Assembly (NCBI GenBank): GCA_020846145.1
Contig: JADLEL010000131.1
Coordinates: 1-40,909, forward strand
Length of the DNA stretch: 40,909 nucleotides
Direction: 5' to 3'
From: Pirellulales bacterium
GTDB lineage: Bacteria; Planctomycetota; Planctomycetia; Pirellulales; Thermoguttaceae
Part shown: in pieces, positions 25,040 through 33,945 of the stretch
Numbering within the stretch: the stretch's first letter is position 1
Layout of the letters: every line of letters begins with the position of its first letter
Notes under the pieces: model-generated
What the model was told of the DNA's origin: nothing
What the model saw: the letters and a program-made list of their open reading frames with translations, nothing else
Databases searched by the model: none
Program-made: the position numbers and the translations under genes

Positions 25040-25347
25040 CATATACCGGAATATATTTCAAGATGTAGCTAGATTTATTATGCCGCTTTATGCGCGAAAT
25101 GCCTTCGACGAACGCTCCTTCAAAGGCTCGAAAACGATACTACCCCCCTCTACAGTATTATCCTCGGCCGGTTTGGCCGAATCGGGTTCGTCATCCCAAG
25201 AACGGATCGTTCGCCTCCCAAAGCTACTCGCGGAGACGGCATTACGGTAAATTACTGGTTGCCAGTCTTTCACAAAACGAAAAAAACGATTGCCTACCCA
25301 TTGGCATCGTTCGAATGATGACCGAACGGTAACGGGATGAACCATCA
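25040..25347. other. Intergenic region upstream of the propeller gene
   Basis: I see no supported gene in this 308-nt stretch. A short inverted sequence (AACGATTGCC...GGCATCGTT, near 25287-25309) lies about 40 nt before the start codon and could be a regulatory hairpin. Confidence 0.4.
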
Positions 25348-27150
25348 ATGAACGTACCCTATTCAAAACGCCGACGCTCGATCACATTGATTTTGTCGCT
25401 TTCGTTGATGTGGGCGTGGTTTTCGGGGCCGGCGCGGATTTCCCGCGCGGCGGAGAACGCGCCGGCCGAAAAGGCGGCGCAAAAGATCGTCGCGCTGCCG
25501 ACCGAAGGTTTCGTCTGGCCGAATCGGCCGCCGAAAGATTGCCCGTTCGAGCAATCGAAGCAACTCGGCGGGGTGTATTTCACGGGGGCGCGTCATACGC
25601 GGGGCTACGGCGATACGTGGTATCCCTCCTGGGCGTCCGATGGCAACCTGTATTCCCCCTGGACCGACGGTTCGACGGAAGGAATGACGAGCGTCTCCAT
25701 CGAAAACGATGCCGACTGGAAAATCGCAACCACCGGCAATGCGGTGATGATCGGCGACGATCCGCGGAATCTGATCATTAAAAACACTTCCGAGCCGCAA
25801 AAAGAGAGTCCCAAGCCTTATGAAGGCCGCTATCCATGCGGCAGTTTGGTGTACAACGGCGTCTGGTACTACGGCACGTACTGCCTCGGCCCCAAGCCCA
25901 TCACCAAGCACGAAGGCTTCGACTACAACTGGCCGATTTTGGGGCCGATGCCGGGCTTCCGCATTTCGACCGATTTCGGCAAGACATGGACGCCCTCGCC
26001 GCTAACGCCCGAAAAGCCGCTCTTCCCCGAACCGGCGAAACGGTGGGGCGCGGTGAAGATGGGCGCGCCGCATTTCGTCGATTTCGGCAAGAACATGGAG
26101 CATTCGCCCGACGGCAAGGCGTACCTGGTCGGAATGGGCGCGGAAGATGGCGATCCCAAACCGCGCTACGCCAATTTGAGTTGGATTTCGGCCGATCAGT
26201 CGTATCTCGCCCGGGTAAAGCCGAGCGTCGAGAACATCAACGACCTCGCGAAGTACGAATTTTTCGCCGGGCACGACGGCGCGGGCAAACCGCTTTGGAC
26301 CGCCGATTTCGCCAAAATCAAGCCGCTCTTGGACTGGAACGACAACATGGGCGTGGCCACGGCGACTTACGACGCCCCCTTGAAAAAATACCTGATGTGC
26401 GTCACCGACGGCTGGCCGACCTGCGCGAAAATGCGGACCTACCTTCTCGAAGCCGATGCGCTGACCGGCCCGTGGCGGCTGGTAACTTACCTGAAGGATT
26501 TCGGCGAGCAAGCCTACTTCGTCAATTTCCCCTCGAAGTTCATTAGTGCCGACGGAAAAACCTTGTGGTTGTGCTATTCGGCGAATTTCGCGCCGGCTTG
26601 GAACGGCGCGGCGCCGTTGAAGTCCAATCCGCCCGGCTCGGGCTACGGGATGAGTTTTCACGAAATCAGGCTGCTCGCGCCCGGCGAACCGGCGCCGAAA
26701 AACGAACCGAATCTGCTTTTGTCCGCACAGAACGTCGCCCGCAAGGCGAAAGTCGAGGTCTCCTCCTGCTATCCCGGTTATCGAAGCGAAGGCGCGACGG
26801 ACGGCATCGTGGGCGGATTTCCCCGCGACAACGCGAACGAATGGGCATCGAACGGGGAAAAGGCCGGCGCGTGGATCAAGTTGAGTTGGGCGGATCCGCC
26901 GAAGATCGACCGCGTTTGGCTCTTCGACCGGCCGAACGCGCTCGATCGAATCACCGCCGGCACGCTGGAATTCAGCGACGGCGGCAAAATCGAACTGGAA
27001 AAGCCCCTGCCCGATGACGCCGCAAGCGGCGTCGAAATTGCCTTCCCGGCAAGAACCGCGGCCTGGGTGAAATTCACCGTAACCGGAGTGAAAAAAGATT
27101 CGCCGAACATCGGGCTGGCGGAAATTGGCGTCCTTAAAAGTGAACCGTAG
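25348..27150 (+). CDS. Secreted beta-propeller-like protein with C-terminal discoidin-like domain
   Basis: This 600-aa protein starts with a signal peptide (positively charged N-terminus, hydrophobic core about 11-27, AEN cleavage-like region near 35). Residues about 40-440 show recurring Trp, Tyr and Asp-rich strands such as FRISTDFGKTWTPSP, typical of five-bladed propellers of DUF4185 or GH32/43-like folds. Residues about 455-600 resemble a carbohydrate-binding discoidin/F5-8C-type domain. It is probably extracellular and glycan-related, but I cannot place the active site or substrate. It sits alone between intergenic repeats. ATG 25348 opens a normal signal sequence. Confidence 0.75.
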   Translation: MNVPYSKRRRSITLILSLSLMWAWFSGPARISRAAENAPAEKAAQKIVALPTEGFVWPNRPPKDCPFEQSKQLGGVYFTGARHTRGYGDTWYPSWASDGNLYSPWTDGSTEGMTSVSIENDADWKIATTGNAVMIGDDPRNLIIKNTSEPQKESPKPYEGRYPCGSLVYNGVWYYGTYCLGPKPITKHEGFDYNWPILGPMPGFRISTDFGKTWTPSPLTPEKPLFPEPAKRWGAVKMGAPHFVDFGKNMEHSPDGKAYLVGMGAEDGDPKPRYANLSWISADQSYLARVKPSVENINDLAKYEFFAGHDGAGKPLWTADFAKIKPLLDWNDNMGVATATYDAPLKKYLMCVTDGWPTCAKMRTYLLEADALTGPWRLVTYLKDFGEQAYFVNFPSKFISADGKTLWLCYSANFAPAWNGAAPLKSNPPGSGYGMSFHEIRLLAPGEPAPKNEPNLLLSAQNVARKAKVEVSSCYPGYRSEGATDGIVGGFPRDNANEWASNGEKAGAWIKLSWADPPKIDRVWLFDRPNALDRITAGTLEFSDGGKIELEKPLPDDAASGVEIAFPARTAAWVKFTVTGVKKDSPNIGLAEIGVLKSEP

Positions 27151-27283
27151 CTATCGGGTATCGTGCGGCCGCACGGTTAAATCGATTCCGTGTCGGATGC
27201 CTTATCGATGCGTACCTCCTGGATTTGCAAGCACGATGCCTGGGAGGGCGGAATTCCATGCTCCCGGACGGCTTGTCCATCCG

Positions 27284-27392
27284 CGTTTTCACCGCGGCGC
27301 GAGGGGGACAGTCCCATTTTCGCGGCGATTAAGCATTATTACGACACCATCATCTTTTGCGCCGCGAAAATCGGGACAGTCCCTTGTGAACG
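27284..27392 (-). repeat. Two-module palindromic element, shortened copy E
   Basis: Module 1 is intact and ends in GTGAACG (27386-27392), while module 2 is absent. The left end (CGTTTTCAC) is a degenerate CGTTCAC. The copy is about 109 bp. Confidence 0.8.
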
Positions 27393-27628
27393 GTTACGTT
27401 TTTTCTTTGAGATCGCGTCATTTCCCTGGGTATTTGTGGGATGCTTCCGCGCACCTTTTCCCTTGCGCGCTCCGACGGCGCGCATCGGGGCGGACGTGGG
27501 CCAAGTTCGCGCCGAACCGGCCCCGCATCAAACGCCGACAAATTGGACCATTGTCTCTGCATAATCCACGGAATCGATGGATTCGATAGCGATTTCGGTT
27601 GTTTATCGCATCTTCTAAATTATTGTGC

Positions 27629-27634
27629 TACAAT
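27629..27634 (+). promoter_or_regulatory. Extended -10 promoter candidate for moxR
   Basis: TGC followed by TACAAT (27629-27634) is an extended -10 element in an AT-rich stretch, 260 nt before the moxR start. No convincing -35 was found, so this is tentative. Confidence 0.35.
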
Positions 27635-27752
27635 TAGTTACGGCATTTTTCGGCGTTTATTGCCTTCGGGAAGTGTAATCTTTCGCGGCGCGAGACTTTG
27701 GCCGCGGCGGGGGGAGATTGTACAATGCTGCAATAAACGTAAATTCCGCCAT

Positions 27753-27843
27753 CGTTTAGCCCGGAGCCAACGGCGACGGCGCGGGATGAATCGTTTAGAC
27801 ATTGCTACCGCTCGCGCCTTCGCCGTAGGCTCCGGGCTAAACG
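27753..27843. repeat. 16-bp perfect inverted repeat upstream of moxR
   Basis: CGTTTAGCCCGGAGCC (27753-27768) is complementary to 27828-27843. The 59-nt spacer also contains partly complementary CGGCGACGG and CCGTAGGCG-like parts. It lies in the leader of the moxR gene and could influence its expression or be one of the dispersed palindromes. Confidence 0.75.
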
Positions 27844-27893
27844 AGCATCCATGACGATTTATCCTCAAACCTTTCATCATAAGGAACCTTCGC

Positions 27894-28916
27894 GTGTCCA
27901 CCGTAAAACCGCGCAGCTTGGGCGACGTGTTGCAGGAGTTCAGCCAGCACCGGCGGCTGATGCAGGAAGAATTGCAAAAGGTGATCATCGGGCAAAACGA
28001 CGTCATCGAGCAGATCTTCGCCGCCATCTTTACCCGCGGGCATTGCTTGCTCGTCGGCGTGCCGGGCCTGGCCAAGACCTTGATGGTCAGCACGCTGGCG
28101 CGAATCCTGGACATCAATTTCAAACGCATCCAGTTCACGCCCGACCTCATGCCCTCGGACATCACCGGCACGAACGTGCTCGACGAAGACGAGCGCGGCA
28201 AGCGGAATTTCCGCTTCGTCGAAGGGCCGGTGTTCACGAACATCCTCCTGGCCGACGAAATCAACCGCACGCCGCCCAAAACGCAGGCCGCGCTGCTCCA
28301 GGCCATGCAGGAGCGCGAAGTGACGGTCGGCCAGCAGACGTTCGCCTTGCCCGATCCGTTCTTTACGATTGCCACGCAGAATCCGATCGAGCAGGAAGGG
28401 ACCTACCCTCTGCCCGAGGCGCAGTTGGACCGCTTCATGTTCAACATCAAGGTCGATTATCCGTCGCTCGCCGAAGAAGAGAAAATCCTGGCGAGCACCA
28501 CCCGCGGCGAGAAGGCCGAGGTCCGCAAAGTGCTTTCGAGCAAGGCAATTTTGAACTTGCAGAACCTGGTCAACAAGGTGGCGGTGAGCGAGTACATCAT
28601 CCAGTACGTTTCCCGCATCGTCCGCGCCACCCGGCCGAAGGACGAAACCGCCCCCACCTTCGTGAAAGACCTGGTCGATTGGGGCGCCGGCCCCCGCGCC
28701 GGCCAGTTCCTGATCCACGGCGGCAAGGCATTGGCCGCGATGGACGGGCGTTTTTCCGTCGCCATTGAAGACGTGCAAAAGGTAGCGATTCCCGTGCTGC
28801 GACATCGAATTAGCACGAATTTTCAGGCGCAGGCGGAGGGAATGAGCAACGAAGATATTATCCAACGCCTGATTAGAGAAACGCCGCCGCCGGTGATTCC
28901 GAAATATGAGAAGTAG
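27894..28916 (+). CDS. MoxR family AAA+ ATPase
   Basis: This 340-aa chaperone-like ATPase has a MoxR Walker A GVPGLAKT (55-62), Walker B LLADEI (118-123), and a conserved NPIEQEGTYPLPEAQLDRF region. MoxR ATPases work with VWA proteins in metal insertion and complex assembly. The gene starts at GTG 27894, with AAGGA about 8 nt upstream. In related planctomycetes the DUF58 gene usually follows directly; here it is 1.6 kb away behind an inserted block. It heads the MoxR-DUF58-BatA-VWA set. Confidence 0.95.
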   Translation: MSTVKPRSLGDVLQEFSQHRRLMQEELQKVIIGQNDVIEQIFAAIFTRGHCLLVGVPGLAKTLMVSTLARILDINFKRIQFTPDLMPSDITGTNVLDEDERGKRNFRFVEGPVFTNILLADEINRTPPKTQAALLQAMQEREVTVGQQTFALPDPFFTIATQNPIEQEGTYPLPEAQLDRFMFNIKVDYPSLAEEEKILASTTRGEKAEVRKVLSSKAILNLQNLVNKVAVSEYIIQYVSRIVRATRPKDETAPTFVKDLVDWGAGPRAGQFLIHGGKALAAMDGRFSVAIEDVQKVAIPVLRHRISTNFQAQAEGMSNEDIIQRLIRETPPPVIPKYEK

Positions 28917-28975
28917 CGAGAAGAAAAGGACTGGTGAATGAGTCTCAAAATGCGAAACTTGAAAAGGTAGATTAA

Positions 28976-29863
28976 ATGGCCACGGAACATCGAATTAAGC
29001 CATTGGGAATTGTCGAACTCTTGGAACTGCGAGGATTCGATAAGTCAAAGCCCACAAAGTTTGTGCGGCACACTGATCGCAAGCGATGCAACGTGAATGA
29101 ATTGCTGCGCAATCGGTGGCTTGAGTTCTATCAAGCAACTCAAGGTAAACCCATATTTCGCAATTGTCAACAGATTGTTGTCTTCATTGGAACAGCGAAA
29201 ACGAAGGCACGCTTTCACGGTGTGTACAGCGTCGGGGAGGAACATGATGATCGCAAACTCAGACCTCCGCAAGGATATCCTCGTGAATTGAGCAAATATC
29301 GTTATTACTATGACCTAAAACGTCAGTCTAGATATAACGGATTGGAGAACCGCCTTGTCGTTGAATGGGGAGCAAATGCCATCAGTTGGCATCAGTGGTA
29401 CAACCAGAAGGGAAAGGAACCGAAAGACAAGGAAGTCATTGAACTTCTTCCAGACGGCCAGACGCTTTCTCCTTTTACCGACTATCTCAACTTTACTCTC
29501 AAACACTCAGAGTTAAAACAGCTTGTCAACAACGCGGATGCCAACCGAGAATGGCGAGCCAGTCTTGCGGCCGTGGCTGGAGTATACCTTATTTTGGCCA
29601 CAAAGAGCGGGAGACAATACATCGGTTCCGCATACGGTGCAAAGGGGATTTGGGGACGATGGACCGCATATGCCAAAAATGGTCATGGCGATAACGAACT
29701 CCTTAAGAAACTATTGGCGAAGAATTCCTCATATCCCGAAGCATTCACGTATTCGATCCTTCAGATTTTGCCCAAGAGCATGAAGCCGAAGGAAGTGGTA
29801 AAATATGAGCAGCAGTACAAGCAAAAACTCGGTACTCAAGCCACGGGACTAAATGGAAATTAA
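28976..29863 (+). CDS. GIY-YIG nuclease family protein
   Basis: This 295-aa protein has a C-terminal GIY-YIG nuclease domain: GVY (202-204), YIG (215-217), catalytic Arg228 and likely metal-binding Glu278. Residues 1-150 form an additional domain of unknown fold, seen in some mobile or restriction-linked nucleases. Its base composition is visibly less GC-rich than its neighbours, and it lies between moxR and DUF58, so I infer horizontal acquisition. The ATG at 28976 is preceded by AAAAGG at about 9 nt. The target DNA is unknown. Homing-type or restriction-type activity is plausible. Confidence 0.85.
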   Translation: MATEHRIKPLGIVELLELRGFDKSKPTKFVRHTDRKRCNVNELLRNRWLEFYQATQGKPIFRNCQQIVVFIGTAKTKARFHGVYSVGEEHDDRKLRPPQGYPRELSKYRYYYDLKRQSRYNGLENRLVVEWGANAISWHQWYNQKGKEPKDKEVIELLPDGQTLSPFTDYLNFTLKHSELKQLVNNADANREWRASLAAVAGVYLILATKSGRQYIGSAYGAKGIWGRWTAYAKNGHGDNELLKKLLAKNSSYPEAFTYSILQILPKSMKPKEVVKYEQQYKQKLGTQATGLNGN

Positions 29864-29931
29864 TACATTTCTGAACTCTGTCCAGGCGTTTTCGACCAAC
29901 AAATCACCCGCATAAGGAGCGAGGATAAATC

Positions 29932-30162
29932 ATGAATGTCATTAGTTATGAAGGCATAGTTGAGAACGGCTGCGTCCATGTGCCAGCCGGAGTGGTGCTG
30001 CCGGAAAAAACGAAGGTTTACATTATTGTTCCGGGAATTTCTGAAAGTGGAATTCAACATTATTCTCGCATTGCCAGCCCTCGGCTGGCAAATCCGGAAC
30101 AGGCGGCCGATTTTGTCAAAAAGGTAATCGATCTACAGGAGGAAACCGATGCCGGACTATAA
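29932..30162 (+). CDS. DUF104/AbrB-like small protein (antitoxin-like)
   Basis: This 76-aa protein opens with a short beta-rich domain like those of DUF104 and AbrB-type antitoxins (VISYEGIVENGCVHVPAGV), then a helical tail. It overlaps the next gene by 14 nt, and a good ribosome binding site (AAGGAG, also GAGG nearer) precedes ATG 29932. Antitoxin function is only suggested by fold resemblance. The overlap with the retropepsin-like gene makes them a likely two-gene module. Confidence 0.65.
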   Translation: MNVISYEGIVENGCVHVPAGVVLPEKTKVYIIVPGISESGIQHYSRIASPRLANPEQAADFVKKVIDLQEETDAGL

Positions 30163-30538
30163 TGCTCAAACATACCAGCCCCCCGCTCCCGTCGCGAGTG
30201 TTGTTATTCGCACTCTCGACAACCAGAATAGCATCAGCAATGTGCCAATGTTGATTGATTCCGGATCTGACGTTACGCTGATCCCGGAGTTGTGTGTTCG
30301 GCACTTAAGTCTTGAAGCTTACCAACAAGGAGACTACCAATTGATGGCCTTTGACGGCAGCAAGACTACTGCCCGGTCTGTCCAATGTGAGTTGCTCTTC
30401 TTACGCAGGGCATATATAGGGGTATATCTGTTGACCGATGATACAACCGGAATTCTGGGGCGCGACGTGCTTAATCATCTCTGTCTCGTGCTTGATGGAC
30501 CAGGTTTGAATTGGCGCGAAGAACATACCGTGAAGTAA
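30149..30538 (+). CDS. Retropepsin-like aspartic protease
   Basis: This 129-aa protein has the aspartic protease motif IDSGSDVTL (active site D37-S-G) and a later GILGRDVLNHLC segment typical of single-domain retroviral-type proteases, which act as dimers. A strong AGGAGG (30137-30142) lies 6 nt before ATG 30149. The last codons overlap nothing, and the DUF58 start follows 2 nt after the stop, so translation may be coupled. No reverse transcriptase or other retroelement gene is present, so this is likely a cellular protease. Substrate unknown, possibly its partner protein. Confidence 0.82.
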   Translation: MPDYNAQTYQPPAPVASVVIRTLDNQNSISNVPMLIDSGSDVTLIPELCVRHLSLEAYQQGDYQLMAFDGSKTTARSVQCELLFLRRAYIGVYLLTDDTTGILGRDVLNHLCLVLDGPGLNWREEHTVK

Positions 30539-30540
30539 CG

Positions 30541-31437
30541 ATGTCCACCGCCGAAAAATACCTGAAGCCCGAAGTGATCAACCAGATCAAGCGGCTGGAC
30601 TTGCGCGCGCAGTTCATCGTGAAGGGCTTTCTGCACGGGCTGCACGCCAGCCCGTTCCACGGCTTTTCGGTCGAGTTCAGCGAGCATCGCAAATACACGC
30701 CCGGCGACGACCCGAAGGATATCGACTGGCTGGTGTATGCCAAAACCGATAAGTACTACATCAAAAAGTTCGAGGCCGAGACGAACATCACCGGCTATCT
30801 GGTGATGGACATGAGCCGCTCGATGGGCTACACCTACCGGCAGGAGTTGACGAAGTTCGACTACGCGATCTGCCTCGCGGCGGCGCTTTGCTACTTGATG
30901 ATCCACCAGCAGGACCCGGTGGGGTTGATCACGTTCGACCGGAAAATCCGCCAGTGCCTGCGGCCGAAGACCCGGCGGGGGCACTTGGGCGACGTGCTTT
31001 CGCTCCTGGCGAACTTGAAGCCGGAAGGCGAGACGGACATCGCCCATAGCTTGGTGCAGGTCGCGGCCATGCTCCGGCACGCGAGCTTGGTGATGATTTT
31101 TTCCGACCTGCTGGCCGATCCCGACAAAGTGATGGAATCGCTCTACCGCCTGCGGCACGGCGGGCACGACGTGATCCTCTTCCACGTGCTCGACGAGGCC
31201 GAAGTGAAATTCCCCTTCGCCGGCATGGTCGAACTCGAAGACCCCGAAGACCACCGCCGCCTGGCCCTCGACGCCGACGCCTTCCGCCGCGACTATTTGA
31301 GCGAACTCGATTCCTTCCGCGAACACTACCGCCGCGAATGCTTTCAAGCGGGAGTGGATTATATAGGGTTGGATACCAGTATGCAGTTCGACCGGGCACT
31401 GACGGAGTATTTAGTAAACCGGGCGGCAAGGGGGTGA
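30541..31437 (+). CDS. DUF58 domain-containing protein
   Basis: This 298-aa cytoplasmic protein has the DUF58 signature (FSEHRKYTPGDDPKDIDW, 46-63) followed by a VWA-like domain with an intact metal-ion site DMSRSM (D90, S92, S94). DUF58 proteins partner MoxR ATPases and BatA-type membrane VWA proteins. The ATG at 30541 lies 2 nt after the retropepsin stop. Upstream of the block, moxR would be the normal neighbour. Downstream, a 219-nt inverted repeat separates it from batA. Confidence 0.93.
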   Translation: MSTAEKYLKPEVINQIKRLDLRAQFIVKGFLHGLHASPFHGFSVEFSEHRKYTPGDDPKDIDWLVYAKTDKYYIKKFEAETNITGYLVMDMSRSMGYTYRQELTKFDYAICLAAALCYLMIHQQDPVGLITFDRKIRQCLRPKTRRGHLGDVLSLLANLKPEGETDIAHSLVQVAAMLRHASLVMIFSDLLADPDKVMESLYRLRHGGHDVILFHVLDEAEVKFPFAGMVELEDPEDHRRLALDADAFRRDYLSELDSFREHYRRECFQAGVDYIGLDTSMQFDRALTEYLVNRAARG

Positions 31438-31449
31438 AATATAAATCTC

Positions 31450-31668
31450 AGTCCCGAAGGGACGGCAGTCATTAGCCAGGGGTGTAAACCCCTGGAAGGT
31501 GAAAGGAACAATAAACAGAAGCCCCAACGGGGCGGCAGTCGAGTCCCGAAGGGGCGATAGTGGGCACAATTTTCTCCTACTGTCGCCCTTTCAGGGCTAA
31601 AAAATCCTTCTCGGTACGTTTTCCAGGGGCTTACGCCCCTGGCTAATGACTGTCGTCCCTTCGGGACT
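31450..31668. repeat. 219-nt inverted repeat between DUF58 and BatA genes
   Basis: The outer arms (31450-31482 and 31636-31668) start AGTCCCGAAGGGAC and are near-perfect complements of about 33 bp that include ATTAGCCAGGGG. Inside are additional related units (GCCCCAACGGGGCGG and GTCCCGAAGGGGCG) and a mirrored CCAGGGGCTTACGCCCCTGG hairpin. No ORF of note is present. The tract forms a long cruciform-capable structure within a gene cluster. Confidence 0.8.
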
Positions 31669-31746
31669 GGCCTACCCTATACGCATCGAAACCGGAAAAC
31701 GTATCGTTTTTTCCATTACGACTGCCCGGACTAAACGACTTGAATA

Positions 31747-33888
31747 ATGACCTTCGTAACTCCCCTACTTCTGGCCGGCGCCGCATTGATCGCGATCCCG
31801 ATCATTTTGCATCTGATCATGCGCCGCAAGCCGAAGTGGCTGGAGTTTCCGGCACTCAGGTTCGTGCAAAAACGGCACGACAAGAACAAGCGGAGCGTGC
31901 GGCTGCGGCATATCATCCTCTTATTGCTGCGGGCGGGCATCATCGCCTTTCTGGCGTTCGCCTTGGCGCGGCCGACGGTGCAACTCGGCGGCAGTTGGGG
32001 GAGCCAGGAAGCGCCGGTGGCGGCGGGCATCGTCTTCGATACGGCCCCGCACGTCGGCTACCGGCACGAAAACCAGACCCGGCTCGAAACGGCGAAAAAA
32101 TTGGGCGCGTGGCTCCTTTCGCAACTGCCCGAGAACAGCGAAATCGCCGTCCTGGATACGCACTCAGGCGGCGGGGCGTTCCAGGTCGATCGCGGCGCGG
32201 CGAAGCAGCGCATCGAGCGGCTCGAGGTCGTCCCCAACTCGCAGCCGCTCGTCGCCGCCGTCGAGGAGGCGATTCGGCTCTTGAAAGAAGACAGCAAGCT
32301 GCCGCGGAAGGAACTTTACATCTTCACCGATCTCTCCCGCGGCTCGTGGCCCGCCGGCCGCGCCGCGCAGCTCCACGACCGGCTGGCCGCGCTCCCCGGC
32401 GCGGGCATTTACGTTATCGACGTGGGCGTAAAGAACCCGATCGACTTTGCGCTGGGCGAAATCCGGCTCTCGGCCGAGGTGCTTTCCAACCGCGGCTCGC
32501 TGACCATCGCCGCCGATCTTTCCGCGCTGGGCGGATCGGGCGAACGGGCCGTGGAATTGTATCTGCTCGACGCCGACGGCAATCCGCAGCCCGGCGGCGT
32601 CCAGAGCGCGACCCTCGCGCCCGGTGAAACGCGGCCCATCGAGTTCCACAAGGCCTCGTTCCCGCTGGGCACGCATCAGGGCTTTTTGCGGATCGTGGGG
32701 CAGGACGGACTGGCGGCCGACGACACGCGCTATTTCACCGTGGAAGCGAAGCCCGCCTGGCAGATATTGCTGGCCGCGCCGCAACCCGCCGCGGACAAAG
32801 CCTTTTTCCTCTCGCAGGCGCTGGCCCCTGCGGGATATCGCAAGCGCGGCCAAGCGCGATTCGATTGCGAGGTGATCCCCTTCGACGAACTTTCGCAGGC
32901 GAAACTTTCCGATTACGCCGCCGTTTGCCTCCTCGATCCACCGCCGCTCGATCCGGCGATCTGGCAAACGCTGGCCGGTTACGCTTCGGACGGGCACGGC
33001 GTGGGCGTGTTCCTCGGCCGAAATGCCCTCGCGCAATCCTTGGATAAATTCAACAACCCGCAGGCCCTCGAATTGCTGCCGGGCCCCTTGCGGCAGCAGG
33101 TGCCCCGGCCGGACGGCGATGTCTATCTGGCGCCGAAGGATTTGCAGCATCCGATTCTTGCCCCCTTCCGCGCGAAGAGCGGCGAAGTGCCTTGGGAAAT
33201 GTTCCCCGTGCTGCGTTATTGGGAGTTGGGCAAGCTCGCCGCCGGCGTGGGCACGGTGATGGCCTACAACGACGGCCGGCCCGCGCTCTTGGAGCGTCCG
33301 ATCGGCTCCGGACGCTCGCTGACGATGACCACTCCGGTTTCCGACGATCCCAACCGCAATCCGTGGAACCTGCTCCCGGTGAACGATGCCTGGCCGTTCG
33401 TGATCCTCGCCAATCAGATCGCTTCGTACCTGGTGGGCAGTTCCACCGAGCAACTCAATTATCTCGCCGGCCAGACGGCCGTGCTCGGGCTCGATCCGAA
33501 GGAGCAGCGGACTTCGTTTTTGCTCACCGCGCCGGACGGGCAGAGTTACCCGCTGCTCGCCGATTTGCAGCATCGCCGGCTGGTGGTTTCCTCGACCGAC
33601 CTGCCGGGCAACTATCGCATTCGGGCGGGCGGGAAGGAAGGCGGCTTCGACCGCGGTTTCAGCGTCAATCTGGCCGTCGAGCAGACGCAGCTCGAACGCC
33701 TCGGCGAAAAGGAACTGAAAGAGATTTTCGAGCCGCACAAAATCAACCTCGCCCAAACCAAAGAGCAGATCGACCGCAGCGTGATTAAAACCCGCGTGGG
33801 GCGGGAGCTTTTCCCGCCCCTGATTTTTCTCGTGGCGGTGATTTTGGCCTTGGAATTGGTGGTGTCGAATCGGTTTTATAGAGAGTGA
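31747..33888 (+). CDS. BatA domain-containing membrane protein
   Basis: This 713-aa protein begins with the double-transmembrane BatA N-terminal domain (two hydrophobic helices around 5-24 and 58-77 with RRKPKWLEFPALRF between), then a VWA-like domain (about 92-240) and a large extracytoplasmic region, ending in a final hydrophobic helix (about 690-708). The metal-site position reads FDTAPHV, lacking the canonical DxSxS residues, so this VWA may not bind metal. It is expected to act with MoxR and the DUF58 and VWA proteins. The ATG at 31747 is the first in-frame start with a proper hydrophobic N-terminus. Confidence 0.9.
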   Translation: MTFVTPLLLAGAALIAIPIILHLIMRRKPKWLEFPALRFVQKRHDKNKRSVRLRHIILLLLRAGIIAFLAFALARPTVQLGGSWGSQEAPVAAGIVFDTAPHVGYRHENQTRLETAKKLGAWLLSQLPENSEIAVLDTHSGGGAFQVDRGAAKQRIERLEVVPNSQPLVAAVEEAIRLLKEDSKLPRKELYIFTDLSRGSWPAGRAAQLHDRLAALPGAGIYVIDVGVKNPIDFALGEIRLSAEVLSNRGSLTIAADLSALGGSGERAVELYLLDADGNPQPGGVQSATLAPGETRPIEFHKASFPLGTHQGFLRIVGQDGLAADDTRYFTVEAKPAWQILLAAPQPAADKAFFLSQALAPAGYRKRGQARFDCEVIPFDELSQAKLSDYAAVCLLDPPPLDPAIWQTLAGYASDGHGVGVFLGRNALAQSLDKFNNPQALELLPGPLRQQVPRPDGDVYLAPKDLQHPILAPFRAKSGEVPWEMFPVLRYWELGKLAAGVGTVMAYNDGRPALLERPIGSGRSLTMTTPVSDDPNRNPWNLLPVNDAWPFVILANQIASYLVGSSTEQLNYLAGQTAVLGLDPKEQRTSFLLTAPDGQSYPLLADLQHRRLVVSSTDLPGNYRIRAGGKEGGFDRGFSVNLAVEQTQLERLGEKELKEIFEPHKINLAQTKEQIDRSVIKTRVGRELFPPLIFLVAVILALELVVSNRFYRE

Positions 33889-33898
33889 ATGCAAATCG

Positions 33899-33938
33899 TC
33901 CATTCAATGGTTGATATTCATCCATTCAATGGTATAAT
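33899..33938 (+). promoter_or_regulatory. Promoter with two direct-repeat operator candidates
   Basis: TTGATA (33911-33916) and a perfect TATAAT (33933-33938) are 16 nt apart. The 12-bp sequence TCCATTCAATGG occurs exactly twice, at 33899-33910 and 33921-33932, one site just upstream of the -35 and one inside the spacer. The centre spacing is 22 bp, close to two helical turns. Each copy is itself partly palindromic (CCAT...ATGG). This is a strong candidate for a regulated promoter of the DUF4143 gene. Confidence 0.65.
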
Positions 33939-33945
33939 TGCATAG

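Noticed and set aside
30149..30538. Retroviral remnant
   Set aside because: The aspartic protease fold is present but no reverse transcriptase, integrase or long terminal repeats are nearby.
32164..33903. Long minus-strand reading frame (579 codons) opposite the BatA gene
   Set aside because: Shadow of the BatA frame; no family features.
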